DNA of 64,000 nt from Lysinibacillus telephonicus (lineage in GTDB: Bacteria > Bacillota > Bacilli > Bacillales_A > Planococcaceae): contig NZ_RXNR01000005.1 of the NCBI RefSeq assembly GCF_003966145.1, positions 1-64,000 of the forward strand. The letters run 5' to 3'. Below, one piece after another: positions 9,657 through 19,800 of this stretch. The notes below the pieces were generated by a model that was not told the origin of the DNA, did no database searches, and was given only the letters and a program-made list of their open reading frames with translations. Made by a program: the position numbers and the translations under genes. Numbering within the stretch: the stretch's first letter is position 1; every line of letters starts with the position of its first letter.

Positions 9657-10463
9657 CTAATTAAATTCCGCCTTTCTTTTCTCAAGTACAGCCTGAACAC
9701 CTTCCTTATAATCCGGCAATTCTGTAACTAACCCCATGTTTGAAGAAATATAATCTAGAGAAGAACGCAGTGACATCGTTTGACTCTGATAAACTGCACG
9801 TTTAATCATTTGAATAGCAGTTTGTGGACCTTGAACTAATTTTTTTACATACTCTTGTGTGAAATGCTCGAGATCACCATCTGGAACGACGAATGTAACC
9901 AAGCCTTTTTCTTTCGCCTCTGCGGCTGTTATTACCCGTGCTGTCCAAAGCATATCGAGAGCCTGGTCAATACCAACGAGCTTCGGTAAAAAGTAGGCAG
10001 CACCATCTCCAGGTACAATACCTACTTTGATATAGCTTTCCGAAAACTTGGTAGACTCTGCTGCAATCCGAATGTCACACATAAGCGCCATATCGAGTCC
10101 TGCCCCAAATGCAAATCCGTGTACTTGAGCTATAACCGGCTTATCAATCTCTTCAAGTAAAAGGGGTACACGTTGAACTTTTTTCCACAATGAATTTTTG
10201 CGTGCAAGAGCAGTAGATGCAATGTCTTCTGAACTTTCGTAAAAACCTTTCCCGGCAGCCATTGCTTTTACATCTCCCCCAGCGCAAAAGCATTTGCCGT
10301 TACCCTTTACAATCAGTGCTCGAATTTCGTCAGAATCTCGCACAGCTTCCAACGCTTTAATCCAGCTTATAATCATTTCTTCGCTAAATGCATTCATACT
10401 TTCCGGTCTATTTAATGTTATCGTGGCAACATAATCCTTAATTTCAAATAATAAATCAGCCAT
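9657..10463 (-). CDS. Enoyl-CoA hydratase/isomerase family protein
   Basis: A 268-residue crotonase-fold enzyme that would hydrate an enoyl-CoA formed by the upstream acyl-CoA dehydrogenases. Family landmarks: NRPESMNAFSEEM near residue 18, the oxyanion-hole segment GKCFCAGGDVKAM near residue 56 and HGFAFGAGLDMALMCDIRIA near residue 114. The second catalytic acid is in the region IVPGDGAAYFLP (Asp/Gly in place of the common Glu-Gly arrangement), so it may be an isomerase or another crotonase activity. It overlaps the upstream dehydrogenase by 8 bp, so the genes are translationally coupled. Confidence 0.88.
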   Translation of the reverse strand: MADLLFEIKDYVATITLNRPESMNAFSEEMIISWIKALEAVRDSDEIRALIVKGNGKCFCAGGDVKAMAAGKGFYESSEDIASTALARKNSLWKKVQRVPLLLEEIDKPVIAQVHGFAFGAGLDMALMCDIRIAAESTKFSESYIKVGIVPGDGAAYFLPKLVGIDQALDMLWTARVITAAEAKEKGLVTFVVPDGDLEHFTQEYVKKLVQGPQTAIQMIKRAVYQSQTMSLRSSLDYISSNMGLVTELPDYKEGVQAVLEKRKAEFN

Positions 10464-11532
10464 TTGTTTCTCCTCCTATTGGTTGAATCACATTATTGGA
10501 CTTTGTAATGAATTCCCATAAATCCATCTCTGATTGCAATAGAGTTTGAGCTAAGACTTTTTTCCAATAGTATGATGTATAGCCTTCTTCACGCCATGAC
10601 CACAATCTTCGTGTATAGTGATGTAAGTTATGCTCATGTGTAACACCAATCGCTGCATGTACTTGATGTGCGGAAGTTGCAACAATTCTACTGGATTCAT
10701 CAATACGTAAGCGCGCTAAAGCAACCTCGTATTCTTCTCTACCTTCTGCTAACGCACTAATCATATTATCTACGGAAGTATTTGTGATAGCTGTTTCTCC
10801 TGCTAGAATCGCAATATGCTGTTGAATTAATTGAAAGCGATGTATTGGACGTCCAAACTGCTGTCTTTCTTTTGAGTATTGCACGGTTAATTCATTTGCT
10901 TTTTCAAGGGCACCGCTCATTTTCGCAATGTTTGCTGCTGTATTAATTTTCTTTAAGCTTTGAATGAGCTCATATGGCACAACAATTTTTTGAATAACTG
11001 CAGCATTATTAAATGTAATGCTATCTCTAGGTTCAGCTGCAAGGTTGATTTGTTTAGTTATGGCTGCATTTTCTAAAGGTATTTGAACGATATAGTAATC
11101 GTCTTGTTGTTTCGCGGCAGTAACAAGTTGCTGCATATGCCTAGCCCATGGTACATTGTGCAGCAGACCTGATAGACGATCTTCTTGCAATTCTAACATC
11201 TGCTCTTCATCGATTAGTATCGTAGCTCTTTCAGTAATAGGTGATAACCCGCTAGTTTCAAGTGTGAAATTAGCTAATGTATGTTCAACAAATGGTATAG
11301 GAACTGCATACCTTCCTACTAATCTATAAACATTAAAAATGCAATCGAGGTCCCCTCCAACCCCTCCATGCTCTTCTAAAAGAGCGAAATTCAGCATTTC
11401 ATTTTCAGCCAATAGCTCCCATAAATTTTCTGCCCATTTTCCTTCTTCAAGTAAATCAACTGTTTCCTTATCAGCACAATCTTTAAAAATTTTATCAATT
11501 ACTTCAATAAGCATATCTTTCATTTCACTCAT
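10456..11532 (-). CDS. Acyl-CoA dehydrogenase-like protein, divergent (probable partner subunit)
   Basis: A 358-residue acyl-CoA dehydrogenase-fold protein. The C-terminal helical domain is recognisable (SGALEKANELTVQYSKERQQFGRPIHRFQLIQQHIA, then RVVATSAHQVHAAIGVTHEHNLHHYTRRLWSW), but the middle domain lacks the usual FAD/substrate motif of the GLSEPNSGSD kind that its neighbour has. The gene overlaps the next upstream dehydrogenase by 4 bp. Paired full-length and degenerate dehydrogenases form alpha2beta2 enzymes in actinobacterial sterol side-chain catabolism, so a heteromeric enzyme is a reasonable inference here. Substrate is unknown. Confidence 0.82.
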   Translation of the reverse strand: MSEMKDMLIEVIDKIFKDCADKETVDLLEEGKWAENLWELLAENEMLNFALLEEHGGVGGDLDCIFNVYRLVGRYAVPIPFVEHTLANFTLETSGLSPITERATILIDEEQMLELQEDRLSGLLHNVPWARHMQQLVTAAKQQDDYYIVQIPLENAAITKQINLAAEPRDSITFNNAAVIQKIVVPYELIQSLKKINTAANIAKMSGALEKANELTVQYSKERQQFGRPIHRFQLIQQHIAILAGETAITNTSVDNMISALAEGREEYEVALARLRIDESSRIVATSAHQVHAAIGVTHEHNLHHYTRRLWSWREEGYTSYYWKKVLAQTLLQSEMDLWEFITKSNNVIQPIGGETNG

Positions 11533-12674
11533 CCAGCGACAACTCCCTTCGCTACTATGCCATATAAAACTTCAGAAGTACCTCCACGAATTGTAAATCC
11601 AGGCGAATGTAAAATTGCTTCAGCCATATATCGGTCAAAATTTTTATGTGCTTCTAAACATGGCATTGTTTGAACTAGCAAACGTGCCACTTCAGGAACT
11701 TTTTGCTCAAATTTAGTGCCAATACTTTTAACAAGTGCTGCTGGAATTGCAACCTCGCCGCCTTCCTCTAACATCTTTGCAACACCAATTGATAAATTTC
11801 GTAATCCCCACATTTCAGCAATTAGTTTTGATGCTTCCCCTAGCCCAATCAAATCTCCTTGCTTTTTTAGCTCTTCTACTAATTCATTTAATAGAGGGAA
11901 AGTACTTAAAATTCGTTCAGGACCGCTTCGTTCATAGGCAAGCTCCGCTAAACCCTGCACCCACCCGTTTCCTAAGGTTCCAACAACCATATTATCTGGC
12001 ACAAAAACGTTTTCAAAGAATACATCATTGAAATGGTTTTCGCCAGTTAAATAACGAATCGGTTTTATTTCTACCCCGTCTGCATGTAAGTCAATTATAA
12101 GTTGGCTAAGCCCCTTATGCTTTTTCTCTGGATCAAGAGGTTCCGTACGAACGAGCGTCACCATGTAGTGTGCATCATGTGCGTTACTCGTCCATGTTTT
12201 TGCACCATTTACAAGCCAACCACCTTCTACTTTTGTTGCGCGAGTACTGACTGATGCTAAATCAGAGCCGCTATTTGGTTCACTAAGACCAATGGCAAAG
12301 AAACATTCACCCTTTACGATTTTTGGCAGGAAAAACTTTCGCTGCTCTTCTGTTCCAAATCGCAATAAAAGTGGCCCTGTTTGACGATCTGCAAACCAAT
12401 GCGCCGCTACTGGTGCACCAACTGCTAAAAATTCCTCTGTCAAAATATAGCGGTCAATTGAACTTCTCCCCCCTCCACCATATTCCTCCGGCCATGTCAT
12501 TCCAATCCAGCCCTGTTTAGCAATTATTTTGGAGAAAGAAGGATCACTTCCACTTAACCATGAATCACATTTTGTATTAAATGTTCCCAGCTCGATTTGC
12601 TTTTTTAAAAAAGATCGAACCTCTAAACGAAATTTCTCTTGTTGTTCAGTAAACTGAACTGTCGGTAACTTCAT
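11529..12674 (-). CDS. Acyl-CoA dehydrogenase
   Basis: A 381-residue FAD-dependent acyl-CoA dehydrogenase introducing the alpha,beta double bond into an acyl-CoA. It has the N-terminal helical domain, the middle-domain motif FFAIGLSEPNSGSDLASV, TWTSNAHDAHYMVTLVRT and a C-terminal domain ending in TIRGGTSEVLYGIVAKG, the conserved FAD-contacting segment. The ATG at 12674 is chosen because GGGGAT lies 6 bases before it. It is the first gene of a five-gene minus-strand operon (dehydrogenase, dehydrogenase-like, hydratase, CoA-transferase, IclR regulator) inserted between recO and glyS. Confidence 0.92.
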   Translation of the reverse strand: MKLPTVQFTEQQEKFRLEVRSFLKKQIELGTFNTKCDSWLSGSDPSFSKIIAKQGWIGMTWPEEYGGGGRSSIDRYILTEEFLAVGAPVAAHWFADRQTGPLLLRFGTEEQRKFFLPKIVKGECFFAIGLSEPNSGSDLASVSTRATKVEGGWLVNGAKTWTSNAHDAHYMVTLVRTEPLDPEKKHKGLSQLIIDLHADGVEIKPIRYLTGENHFNDVFFENVFVPDNMVVGTLGNGWVQGLAELAYERSGPERILSTFPLLNELVEELKKQGDLIGLGEASKLIAEMWGLRNLSIGVAKMLEEGGEVAIPAALVKSIGTKFEQKVPEVARLLVQTMPCLEAHKNFDRYMAEAILHSPGFTIRGGTSEVLYGIVAKGVVAG

Positions 12675-12783
12675 TTCCACATCCCCTTTACACGATTACG
12701 GTAATTATTATTATATATGCGTATATTTTTGATTTATGTCACCAAAGTAAATTTTCAGTTTTATGAGAATCATTTACAAAATA

Positions 12784-12818
12784 AAAAAACAATTCAGTAT
12801 GTATCTGAATTGCTTTTT
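12784..12818 (-). terminator. recO terminator
   Basis: CAATTCAG (12790-12797) pairs with CTGAATTG (12805-12812); on the minus strand it is followed by seven T residues. Confidence 0.85.
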
Positions 12819-12837
12819 TCCTTCTTAATTGAGATGT

Positions 12838-12903
12838 GGGCGATTACTTCACAAATGAGGGCGATATTGCCACAAATCAGGGCGATAACCTCACAAAAGT
12901 GAG
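12838..12903. repeat. Three imperfect 21-bp direct repeats downstream of recO
   Basis: Units sharing GGGCGATNNNNNCACAAAT occur three times in a row at a spacing of about 21-22 bases (beginning near 12838, 12860 and 12881), with a decayed fourth GAGTGATG. They lie between recO and its terminator and have no coding sense in either strand. Confidence 0.75.
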
Positions 12904-12934
12904 TGATGTTTTGGTTGTTTTATAAATTTTTTTA

Positions 12935-13705
12935 CTAATTATCATTCTTCTTATTTTGTAATTCCGGTGTGCGTTCCAGCTGTTCAATAAAGGAGCGGGA
13001 CTTTAATCGAATTCCGGTTTGCTCTTCATAAATTGTTGTAACAATTTTTTTAATAAAATGCTTCGTTCCTTTTTTTAAATCTAATTTGCCAACCTGTTCA
13101 ATTGGTACAGTATAAAACATTCGGATTAATTTTAATTGTGTTGGGGTTAATCGAATAATATATGGATCTAAGTGAAAGCATCGATGGCATAAAAAACCGC
13201 CTTGAGAAAACGAAAAGGCAAATTCACCTTCTACTTGTCCACATGAAGCACATGCATGCAAAACTGGTTGAACACCTGTGTAGGGCAACAGTTTCCAATC
13301 TACAAAAAGAGCGATTGCTTCTGGATCATAACCTTCTTCAATAGCATGTAGTGCTTGCTGTAATACTTCAAAAGCAAAAGGCTGCGGACTTCCCTCATCT
13401 ACTAGTCTATCCATAAGTTCTACAATATAACTCGCATAGGCGGTTGCCATAATTTCTGTTTGTATATTGCGCATGGAGCTAATATGTTCCCCCTGCTGCA
13501 ACGTCCCCATACCACTAGTTCTCTGAACGACAAACATTCCATGCATAAAGGTTTGCGTTATACCAGCTAACCTACTTGTCGGCTTTTTTGCTCCGCGCGC
13601 CATTACTGCAACTTTGCCCGCCTCTCTCGTCATCAGCGTAACGATTTTATTTGATTCCCCATAGGAACGGGATTTTAATACAATGCCTTCCCATTTGTTT
13701 AGCAT
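12935..13705 (-). CDS. recO: DNA repair protein RecO
   Basis: RecO anneals single-stranded DNA and, with RecR and RecF, loads RecA in the RecFOR pathway. The 256-residue protein has the N-terminal OB fold (WEGIVLKSRSYGESNKIVTLMT), a helical domain and a zinc finger with two CxxC pairs (CASC ... CHRC, residues about 152-180). The start ATG at 13705 follows AAGGAAGTG; an upstream TTG in the same frame overlaps that site. In Bacillus it lies between era and glyQ; here an alcohol dehydrogenase separates it from era and a catabolic operon separates it from glyS. Confidence 0.95.
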   Translation of the reverse strand: MLNKWEGIVLKSRSYGESNKIVTLMTREAGKVAVMARGAKKPTSRLAGITQTFMHGMFVVQRTSGMGTLQQGEHISSMRNIQTEIMATAYASYIVELMDRLVDEGSPQPFAFEVLQQALHAIEEGYDPEAIALFVDWKLLPYTGVQPVLHACASCGQVEGEFAFSFSQGGFLCHRCFHLDPYIIRLTPTQLKLIRMFYTVPIEQVGKLDLKKGTKHFIKKIVTTIYEEQTGIRLKSRSFIEQLERTPELQNKKNDN

Positions 13706-13756
13706 TGGCGGCACTTCCTTCAATTGAATTTCTACTTTCTATTATACATAAAAAAG

Positions 13757-13782
13757 AACACCTGCAAGAAATTCAGGTATTC
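13757..13782 (-). terminator. Terminator of the alcohol dehydrogenase gene
   Basis: Minus strand: ATACCTG, loop, CAGGTGT then TTCTTTTTTATG. It ends the dehydrogenase transcript before recO. Confidence 0.7.
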
Positions 13783-13802
13783 ATATTTATTAATTATTTT
13801 TG

Positions 13803-14888
13803 TTATTGTATTTCAATTGAGGCGCGAGTTACTCCTCTATTGAAAGATGCCTCTAATGCTTCTGAAATATCATCCAAGGTAAAATTGCAATTTAAAATAT
13901 TACTAAATGGATATTGGTTTATATTGTTACTCAAAAATTGCAATGATTTATATAAATACCATGGCTGATATCGAATAATTCCTTTTATTTCTACGCCTTT
14001 TCTAGTCATAAGACCCGGATCAAATTCAGTTAATTTCCCAGGAGATATATTCCCTATAGAAATATATTTACCACCAGATTTAATTAAATGGATTCCCTCT
14101 GCAAAAGCAGCAGGTACACCTGTGAGCTCCATGACTACATCCGCACCAATGTTATTTGTATATGCTAATACCTTTTCGACACGTTCTTCCAATGAAGAGT
14201 AATCTGTCATGGATAAAGTTATATCCGCACCGAATTTTTTCGCCAATTCTAGTCTGTTCTCGACTGCATCAATTACAATAACATTTGCTCCAAAAGTCTT
14301 TGCTACTGCGGTTGCGTTCAACCCTAATCCGCCTGCCCCTTGGATGACAATTGTATCTCCATATTTCAACCCGGATTGTTCAATTCCATAATATACTTGA
14401 GACAGCGCACAATTGGCACTAGCTGCTACTTCATTTGGAATATTATCCGGTACTTTGTAAAAATATTGGTATGGATGGATATAGTAATGTGTTGCAAAAG
14501 ATCCATGGAAATGAGGATATTCATGAGCTTCTTTGCTCCAATATTCATATGCATTGTCACAAATATTAAAATATCCCTGCAGACAATTTTTGCATTTTTT
14601 ACATGTTAAAAAATAAGCGGCTGCTATTCGATCTCCCACTTTAATAGGTTGTCCAGCATAATCAGTCGTTACATCTTCACCTAATTCTATAATTTCGCCA
14701 ACCATTTCATGACCCATTACACCTGATTTTTTTGTCGGATGAAACCCTTTCCAAATATGAAGCTCTGAACCGCATACATTTGTTCTAATTACTTTCACTA
14801 AAACAGAACCTTTTGAAGCTTTTGGCAGATCATACTCCTCAAAAATCATTTTTTCCGGCTCAGTCATTACTGCAACTTTCCCTTTCAT
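13803..14888 (-). CDS. Zinc-dependent medium-chain alcohol/polyol dehydrogenase
   Basis: An NAD(P)-dependent medium-chain dehydrogenase of 361 residues. Catalytic zinc ligands are suggested by NVCGSELHIWKG (Cys near residue 37) and GHEMVGEI (His-Glu near residue 60); a four-cysteine structural zinc lobe reads CKKCKNCLQGYFNIC. The cofactor-binding loop is GAGGLGL, followed by an acidic residue (VIVIDAVENR) that favours NAD. The ATG at 14888 is selected because GGGGGT lies 6 bases upstream; the open frame extends 18 codons further without such a site. It carries its own terminator and is an insertion between recO and era. Substrate is not evident. Confidence 0.88.
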   Translation of the reverse strand: MKGKVAVMTEPEKMIFEEYDLPKASKGSVLVKVIRTNVCGSELHIWKGFHPTKKSGVMGHEMVGEIIELGEDVTTDYAGQPIKVGDRIAAAYFLTCKKCKNCLQGYFNICDNAYEYWSKEAHEYPHFHGSFATHYYIHPYQYFYKVPDNIPNEVAASANCALSQVYYGIEQSGLKYGDTIVIQGAGGLGLNATAVAKTFGANVIVIDAVENRLELAKKFGADITLSMTDYSSLEERVEKVLAYTNNIGADVVMELTGVPAAFAEGIHLIKSGGKYISIGNISPGKLTEFDPGLMTRKGVEIKGIIRYQPWYLYKSLQFLSNNINQYPFSNILNCNFTLDDISEALEASFNRGVTRASIEIQ

Positions 14889-14988
14889 TCCCATACCCCC
14901 ATGCAATAGTCTTTCTTCTAACATATGAATGAAATGAAACAATTATTTTTCAAAGTAGATATACTTCAAGATTTGTTCAACAAAAAAA

Positions 14989-15021
14989 GCCTCAAAAGTA
15001 TACATTCCAAACTTTTGAGAC
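14989..15021 (-). terminator. era terminator
   Basis: Minus strand AGTCTCAAAAGT / ACTTTTGAGGCT stem followed by seven T residues. Confidence 0.88.
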
Positions 15022-15034
15022 TTTCTTTTAATTT

Positions 15035-16379
<1,345 letters not shown>

Positions 16380-16530
16380 TTATTTTTAGATGTTAGCGCA
16401 AGAACCCAGCCATCTCGGGTGGAAAGCTTATCGATTCGGGCTTTTATCCGCACATGGATGTGCATGTACCAACAACGGCACACGTGACACTTGCACCAAC
16501 TTATTGCTAATCAGACGCTTCCCGCTTTTC

Positions 16531-16881
16531 TTAGAACCATTTAGGAAGAAAGATAAGTAAACCGATTATAACACTTGCAAGCGCAAATACAAGTACAGCG
16601 CCTGCCGCAATATCTTTTGCTTGTTTTGCAAGTGGGTGAATTTCAGGTGAAGCTAAATCGACTATACTCTCAATAGCAGTATTCATCATCTCAGCGCCAA
16701 TAACTAAGACAATGATAATAATTAATACTAGCCACTCTAAATAGCTTAACCCAGTAACTAACCCTGCTGCTACAACAATAAATGCACTTAAAATATGAAT
16801 GCGCATATTCTGTTCTTTCATTGCTGAAAAAATGCCATAAAGTGCATAACCAAAAGACTTAAAAAGTTTACGAACGTCCAT
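16531..16881 (-). CDS. dgkA: Undecaprenol / diacylglycerol kinase DgkA
   Basis: A small integral membrane lipid kinase; in Gram-positive bacteria the enzyme phosphorylates undecaprenol for the wall lipid carrier. The 116-residue protein has an amphipathic N-terminus, the active-site signature [15 protein letters not shown] and three hydrophobic helices, the last at the C-terminus. The start overlaps the end of ybeY by 14 bp and has no clear ribosome binding site, so translation probably couples to ybeY. A GTG three codons upstream (16890) is equally possible. Confidence 0.93.
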   Translation of the reverse strand: MDVRKLFKSFGYALYGIFSAMKEQNMRIHILSAFIVVAAGLVTGLSYLEWLVLIIIIVLVIGAEMMNTAIESIVDLASPEIHPLAKQAKDIAAGAVLVFALASVIIGLLIFLPKWF

Positions 16882-17353
16882 TAAAATCACGGCCTAAACC
16901 AAATGAAGATAAAATTTCATCCTGTTTGCCAAACATAACTTTCTCATCTTCTGGTGTCATATGGTCGTACCCTAAAAGGTGGAGAAAACCATGAACTGCT
17001 AGGAAGCCTAGTTCTCGTTCAAAAGAATGTCCATACTCGTTTGCCTGTTCTTTTGTGCGATCAGTCGAAATAATGATATCTCCTAATATTCTCGGAATAT
17101 CCTCTCCAACGATTTCCACTTCACCCTCCCCTAATTCTTCTAAAGCAAATGAAATAACATCTGTTGGCTGATCTTTATCCCGATATTGACGGTTGATTTC
17201 ATGAATCGCTTCATTCGTTACAAATGTAATTGATACTTCACTTCCATCCTCAATATTTAAAGTGTCTGCTGCATGTTGAAGAAGTTTTTCAACCAGTTCG
17301 AGATGTTCTTCTTTTACTTCATTTGTTTCATCTAAAAAATCAATATTTAACAT
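16868..17353 (-). CDS. ybeY: Endoribonuclease YbeY
   Basis: Metal-dependent endoribonuclease involved in 16S rRNA 3' maturation and ribosome quality control. The 161-residue protein has the zinc triad [11 protein letters not shown] (H-x3-H-x5-H) near residue 123 and the substrate-site region TDVISFA. It lies 14 bp downstream of pgpH and overlaps dgkA, forming the conserved phoH-pgpH-ybeY-dgkA-cdd-era string. Confidence 0.96.
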   Translation of the reverse strand: MLNIDFLDETNEVKEEHLELVEKLLQHAADTLNIEDGSEVSITFVTNEAIHEINRQYRDKDQPTDVISFALEELGEGEVEIVGEDIPRILGDIIISTDRTKEQANEYGHSFERELGFLAVHGFLHLLGYDHMTPEDEKVMFGKQDEILSSFGLGRDFNGRS

Positions 17354-17367
17354 GACTTCCTCCTAAT

Positions 17368-19485
17368 TTAATCCTCTTTCGGATACTCAATTCGAGAATG
17401 GAAAATTCCATTTAATGTTTCACATAGTACTTTTTCAATAATCTTCAGTTCTTTTATTGATACATCACATTCATCAAATTGATGTTCCTGTACACGACTT
17501 TGAATGATGGAGTGTACAAGTTCCTGAATTTTTTCGATATTTGGCTGTTTCATAGATCGAACTGCCGCTTCAACACTATCAGCAATATTAATTACAGCTG
17601 CTTCTTTCGTTTGAGGCTTTGGTCCTGGATAGCTAAATTTACTTTCGTCTATCTCTTTACCCTGTTCTTTTGCTTTAAATAAAAAATACTTTAATGTACT
17701 TGTTCCATGATGTTGCAATGCAATATCTACAATTTCTTTAGGCATTTTATATTTTTGTAATAGCGCAGCCCCATCTGTAGTATGAGATATAATGATTTCT
17801 GCACTTCTTTCCGGCGGTAAAGAATCATGCGGATTTATGCCAGACATTTGGTTTTCAATGAAAAACGCAGGTCTTCTCGTTTTTCCAATATCATGATAGT
17901 AGCAGCCTACCCGAGCAAGTAAACCGTCAGCTCCGATCGCTTCACAAGCAGCTTCTGCGAGGTTTGCAACCATGACACTATGATGGTAAGTTCCTGGAGT
18001 TTCCGTTAATAATTTTTTTAGTAACGGGTGATTTGGATTCGATAATTCGATTAACTTCATTGTCGACAATAATCCAAATGCTGATTCAAAAAATGGCAAT
18101 AATCCCATTGTTAAGGCGCCAGATAATATACCAGACGTAATACCCGCAATGCCATAAAATAGCAGTTCAAATACTTCGAAATCTGATTGTGCCATTAAAA
18201 GATAAAATGCAATAAATGATGTGTTAACAATGGATACTATAATGCAGGCTTTTAATAAATCCGATCTTTTCTCAATACTTCTCATAAAGAAAATGCTTGC
18301 CAACCCACCAAAAATAATATAAAGTGCAATATCCATCTGCAGTACCGCAGCGTAACCTTGATGGAAAATAACACCTGCTGAAGCAGCTGTTAATATCGTC
18401 ACTAATATTGCGACTTTTTCATTTGCTAAAAGTCGTAAAAGCATCGTTGCTAATGCAGTCGGATATAAAAATGCAATCGTAGTATCGAATTCGTTGGACA
18501 ACATGCTTAATATCTTCATAAGAATAATGGACATAGAATACACTATAGCTGTAACAAACAAGGCATTTCTTCTTTTCGTAATATCCATTTCCGAACGATC
18601 AAATAAAATATACAAAAAGATCATTTGTAAAATAATGAATATTACTAGCCCTATAAGTGGTTCATTTGTCGTATTGTTATTAAGCAATCCTAATAATTCA
18701 AGCTGTCGATATACTTCACGGTCAATTAATTCCCCTTCTTGAACAATAATTTGCCCCTGTAAAATACGAGTTGGTTCAACTTCTTCACGGGTTTGTTGTA
18801 TTAATTCATCCGTTTTTACCTTATCTAAAACCTCTGTTTCAGTAATTGCAGCTCGTCCTATAACAATTACAGAATTTAAAATATGTTCATCAATCGATGT
18901 ATTTTGACGGATTTTTGTTTCTATTTCATTTCGTTTTTGTGTTACTTCATCAGCCCTAATAGATTCTGATAATAACGTATCTACAAGATTAACAAGAATA
19001 CTTTTTGTACTAGTTAAACTTGATTCATCTGCAGTTAATAATGATTGTAATTGGCTTTTTGTAAAAATAAGTTGTGATTGGCTATCTGTAATATCTTTTA
19101 ATTTTTCTTGCAATAGTTTGACTTGCTCTTCCAGTGTCGGTTCTTTTTCTTTAGATTTTATATCTTCTCGAACATCGGTTACTATATCAAAAAGTGATTC
19201 AACAAGTGAAACTCGATGCCCTGCTGTTTCTTCATTGAACACGTAAACAGGCTCCACTGCATTTTCAGCTTGTTTCCGTTCTTCTTCTGTTTTCACAGTA
19301 TCTTCTACTGTTTTTACTGCTCGTATTGTTTCAGGTGCAAGCTGAAATGGTTGAATATCATATGTAGTACTCCGCACATTTCCTAGCATTAAAAAGAATT
19401 GCAGTAATCCAGTCAATAAAAGAACGATTATTATTAAAGTTCTAAAACTGAACATATTCATTAATTTATTAAAGTGCCTGTTCAT
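17368..19485 (-). CDS. pgpH: Cyclic-di-AMP phosphodiesterase PgpH (7TM-HD)
   Basis: Membrane HD-domain phosphodiesterase that breaks down the second messenger c-di-AMP. The 705-residue protein starts with one membrane segment (about residues 13-32), an extracytoplasmic domain to about residue 270, seven membrane helices (about 280-455) and a cytoplasmic HD domain with the metal site TYHHSVMVANLAEAA and CYYHDIGKTRRP. Upstream is a strong hairpin that stops phoH transcripts, so pgpH likely has its own promoter in 19486-19681. Confidence 0.95.
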   Translation of the reverse strand: MNRHFNKLMNMFSFRTLIIIVLLLTGLLQFFLMLGNVRSTTYDIQPFQLAPETIRAVKTVEDTVKTEEERKQAENAVEPVYVFNEETAGHRVSLVESLFDIVTDVREDIKSKEKEPTLEEQVKLLQEKLKDITDSQSQLIFTKSQLQSLLTADESSLTSTKSILVNLVDTLLSESIRADEVTQKRNEIETKIRQNTSIDEHILNSVIVIGRAAITETEVLDKVKTDELIQQTREEVEPTRILQGQIIVQEGELIDREVYRQLELLGLLNNNTTNEPLIGLVIFIILQMIFLYILFDRSEMDITKRRNALFVTAIVYSMSIILMKILSMLSNEFDTTIAFLYPTALATMLLRLLANEKVAILVTILTAASAGVIFHQGYAAVLQMDIALYIIFGGLASIFFMRSIEKRSDLLKACIIVSIVNTSFIAFYLLMAQSDFEVFELLFYGIAGITSGILSGALTMGLLPFFESAFGLLSTMKLIELSNPNHPLLKKLLTETPGTYHHSVMVANLAEAACEAIGADGLLARVGCYYHDIGKTRRPAFFIENQMSGINPHDSLPPERSAEIIISHTTDGAALLQKYKMPKEIVDIALQHHGTSTLKYFLFKAKEQGKEIDESKFSYPGPKPQTKEAAVINIADSVEAAVRSMKQPNIEKIQELVHSIIQSRVQEHQFDECDVSIKELKIIEKVLCETLNGIFHSRIEYPKED

Positions 19486-19549
19486 TGTGCACCCCCACCA
19501 AGTCTATATGTACTAGTTTACCAATTTATGAGGATAATTTCATGGATAG

Positions 19550-19720
19550 TTGACAGAAAGTGAAAAGAGACTTATATAAATTGTACTTTTTTGCTTTTTG
19601 AATTTTTGTTTTAATATCACATTTACTTAAATTGAAAGGTACTGTCATGTAAATTCGCTGCATTTTATTAACAATAATTAAAAATCTGCTCATTTCTCCA
19701 TAATTAGAATGAGCAGATTC
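19550..19720 (+). ncRNA. Candidate small RNA: promoter, about 110-base transcript and hairpin terminator
   Basis: On the plus strand TTGACA (19550-19555) and TATATA (19573-19578) are exactly 17 bases apart and a perfect 12-bp stem hairpin ends at 19720. Between them is a stretch with no convincing reading frame. It would be antisense to nothing but lies in the pgpH-phoH gap. The hairpin's T tract is better on the minus strand (phoH terminator), so the plus-strand transcript is speculative. Confidence 0.3.
19682..19720. terminator. phoH terminator (bidirectional hairpin)
   Basis: AATCTGCTCATT and AATGAGCAGATT form a perfect 12-bp stem; on the minus strand it is followed by TTTTAATTATTG. It separates phoH from pgpH, which are co-directional. 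Confidence 0.85.
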
Positions 19721-19800
19721 TTATTAACGAGTTTGTAATTTTTTTGAACTGGACTTATTTGATTACCCATTTCAAAATCTTGGATTGCTTCATTTTAATT

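Larger units (their letters stand above)
19486..19800. other. Gap between phoH and pgpH
   Basis: Holds the pgpH upstream region, the plus-strand promoter-like pair at 19550-19578 and the phoH terminator at 19682-19720. No protein gene of credible length is seen. Confidence 0.6.
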
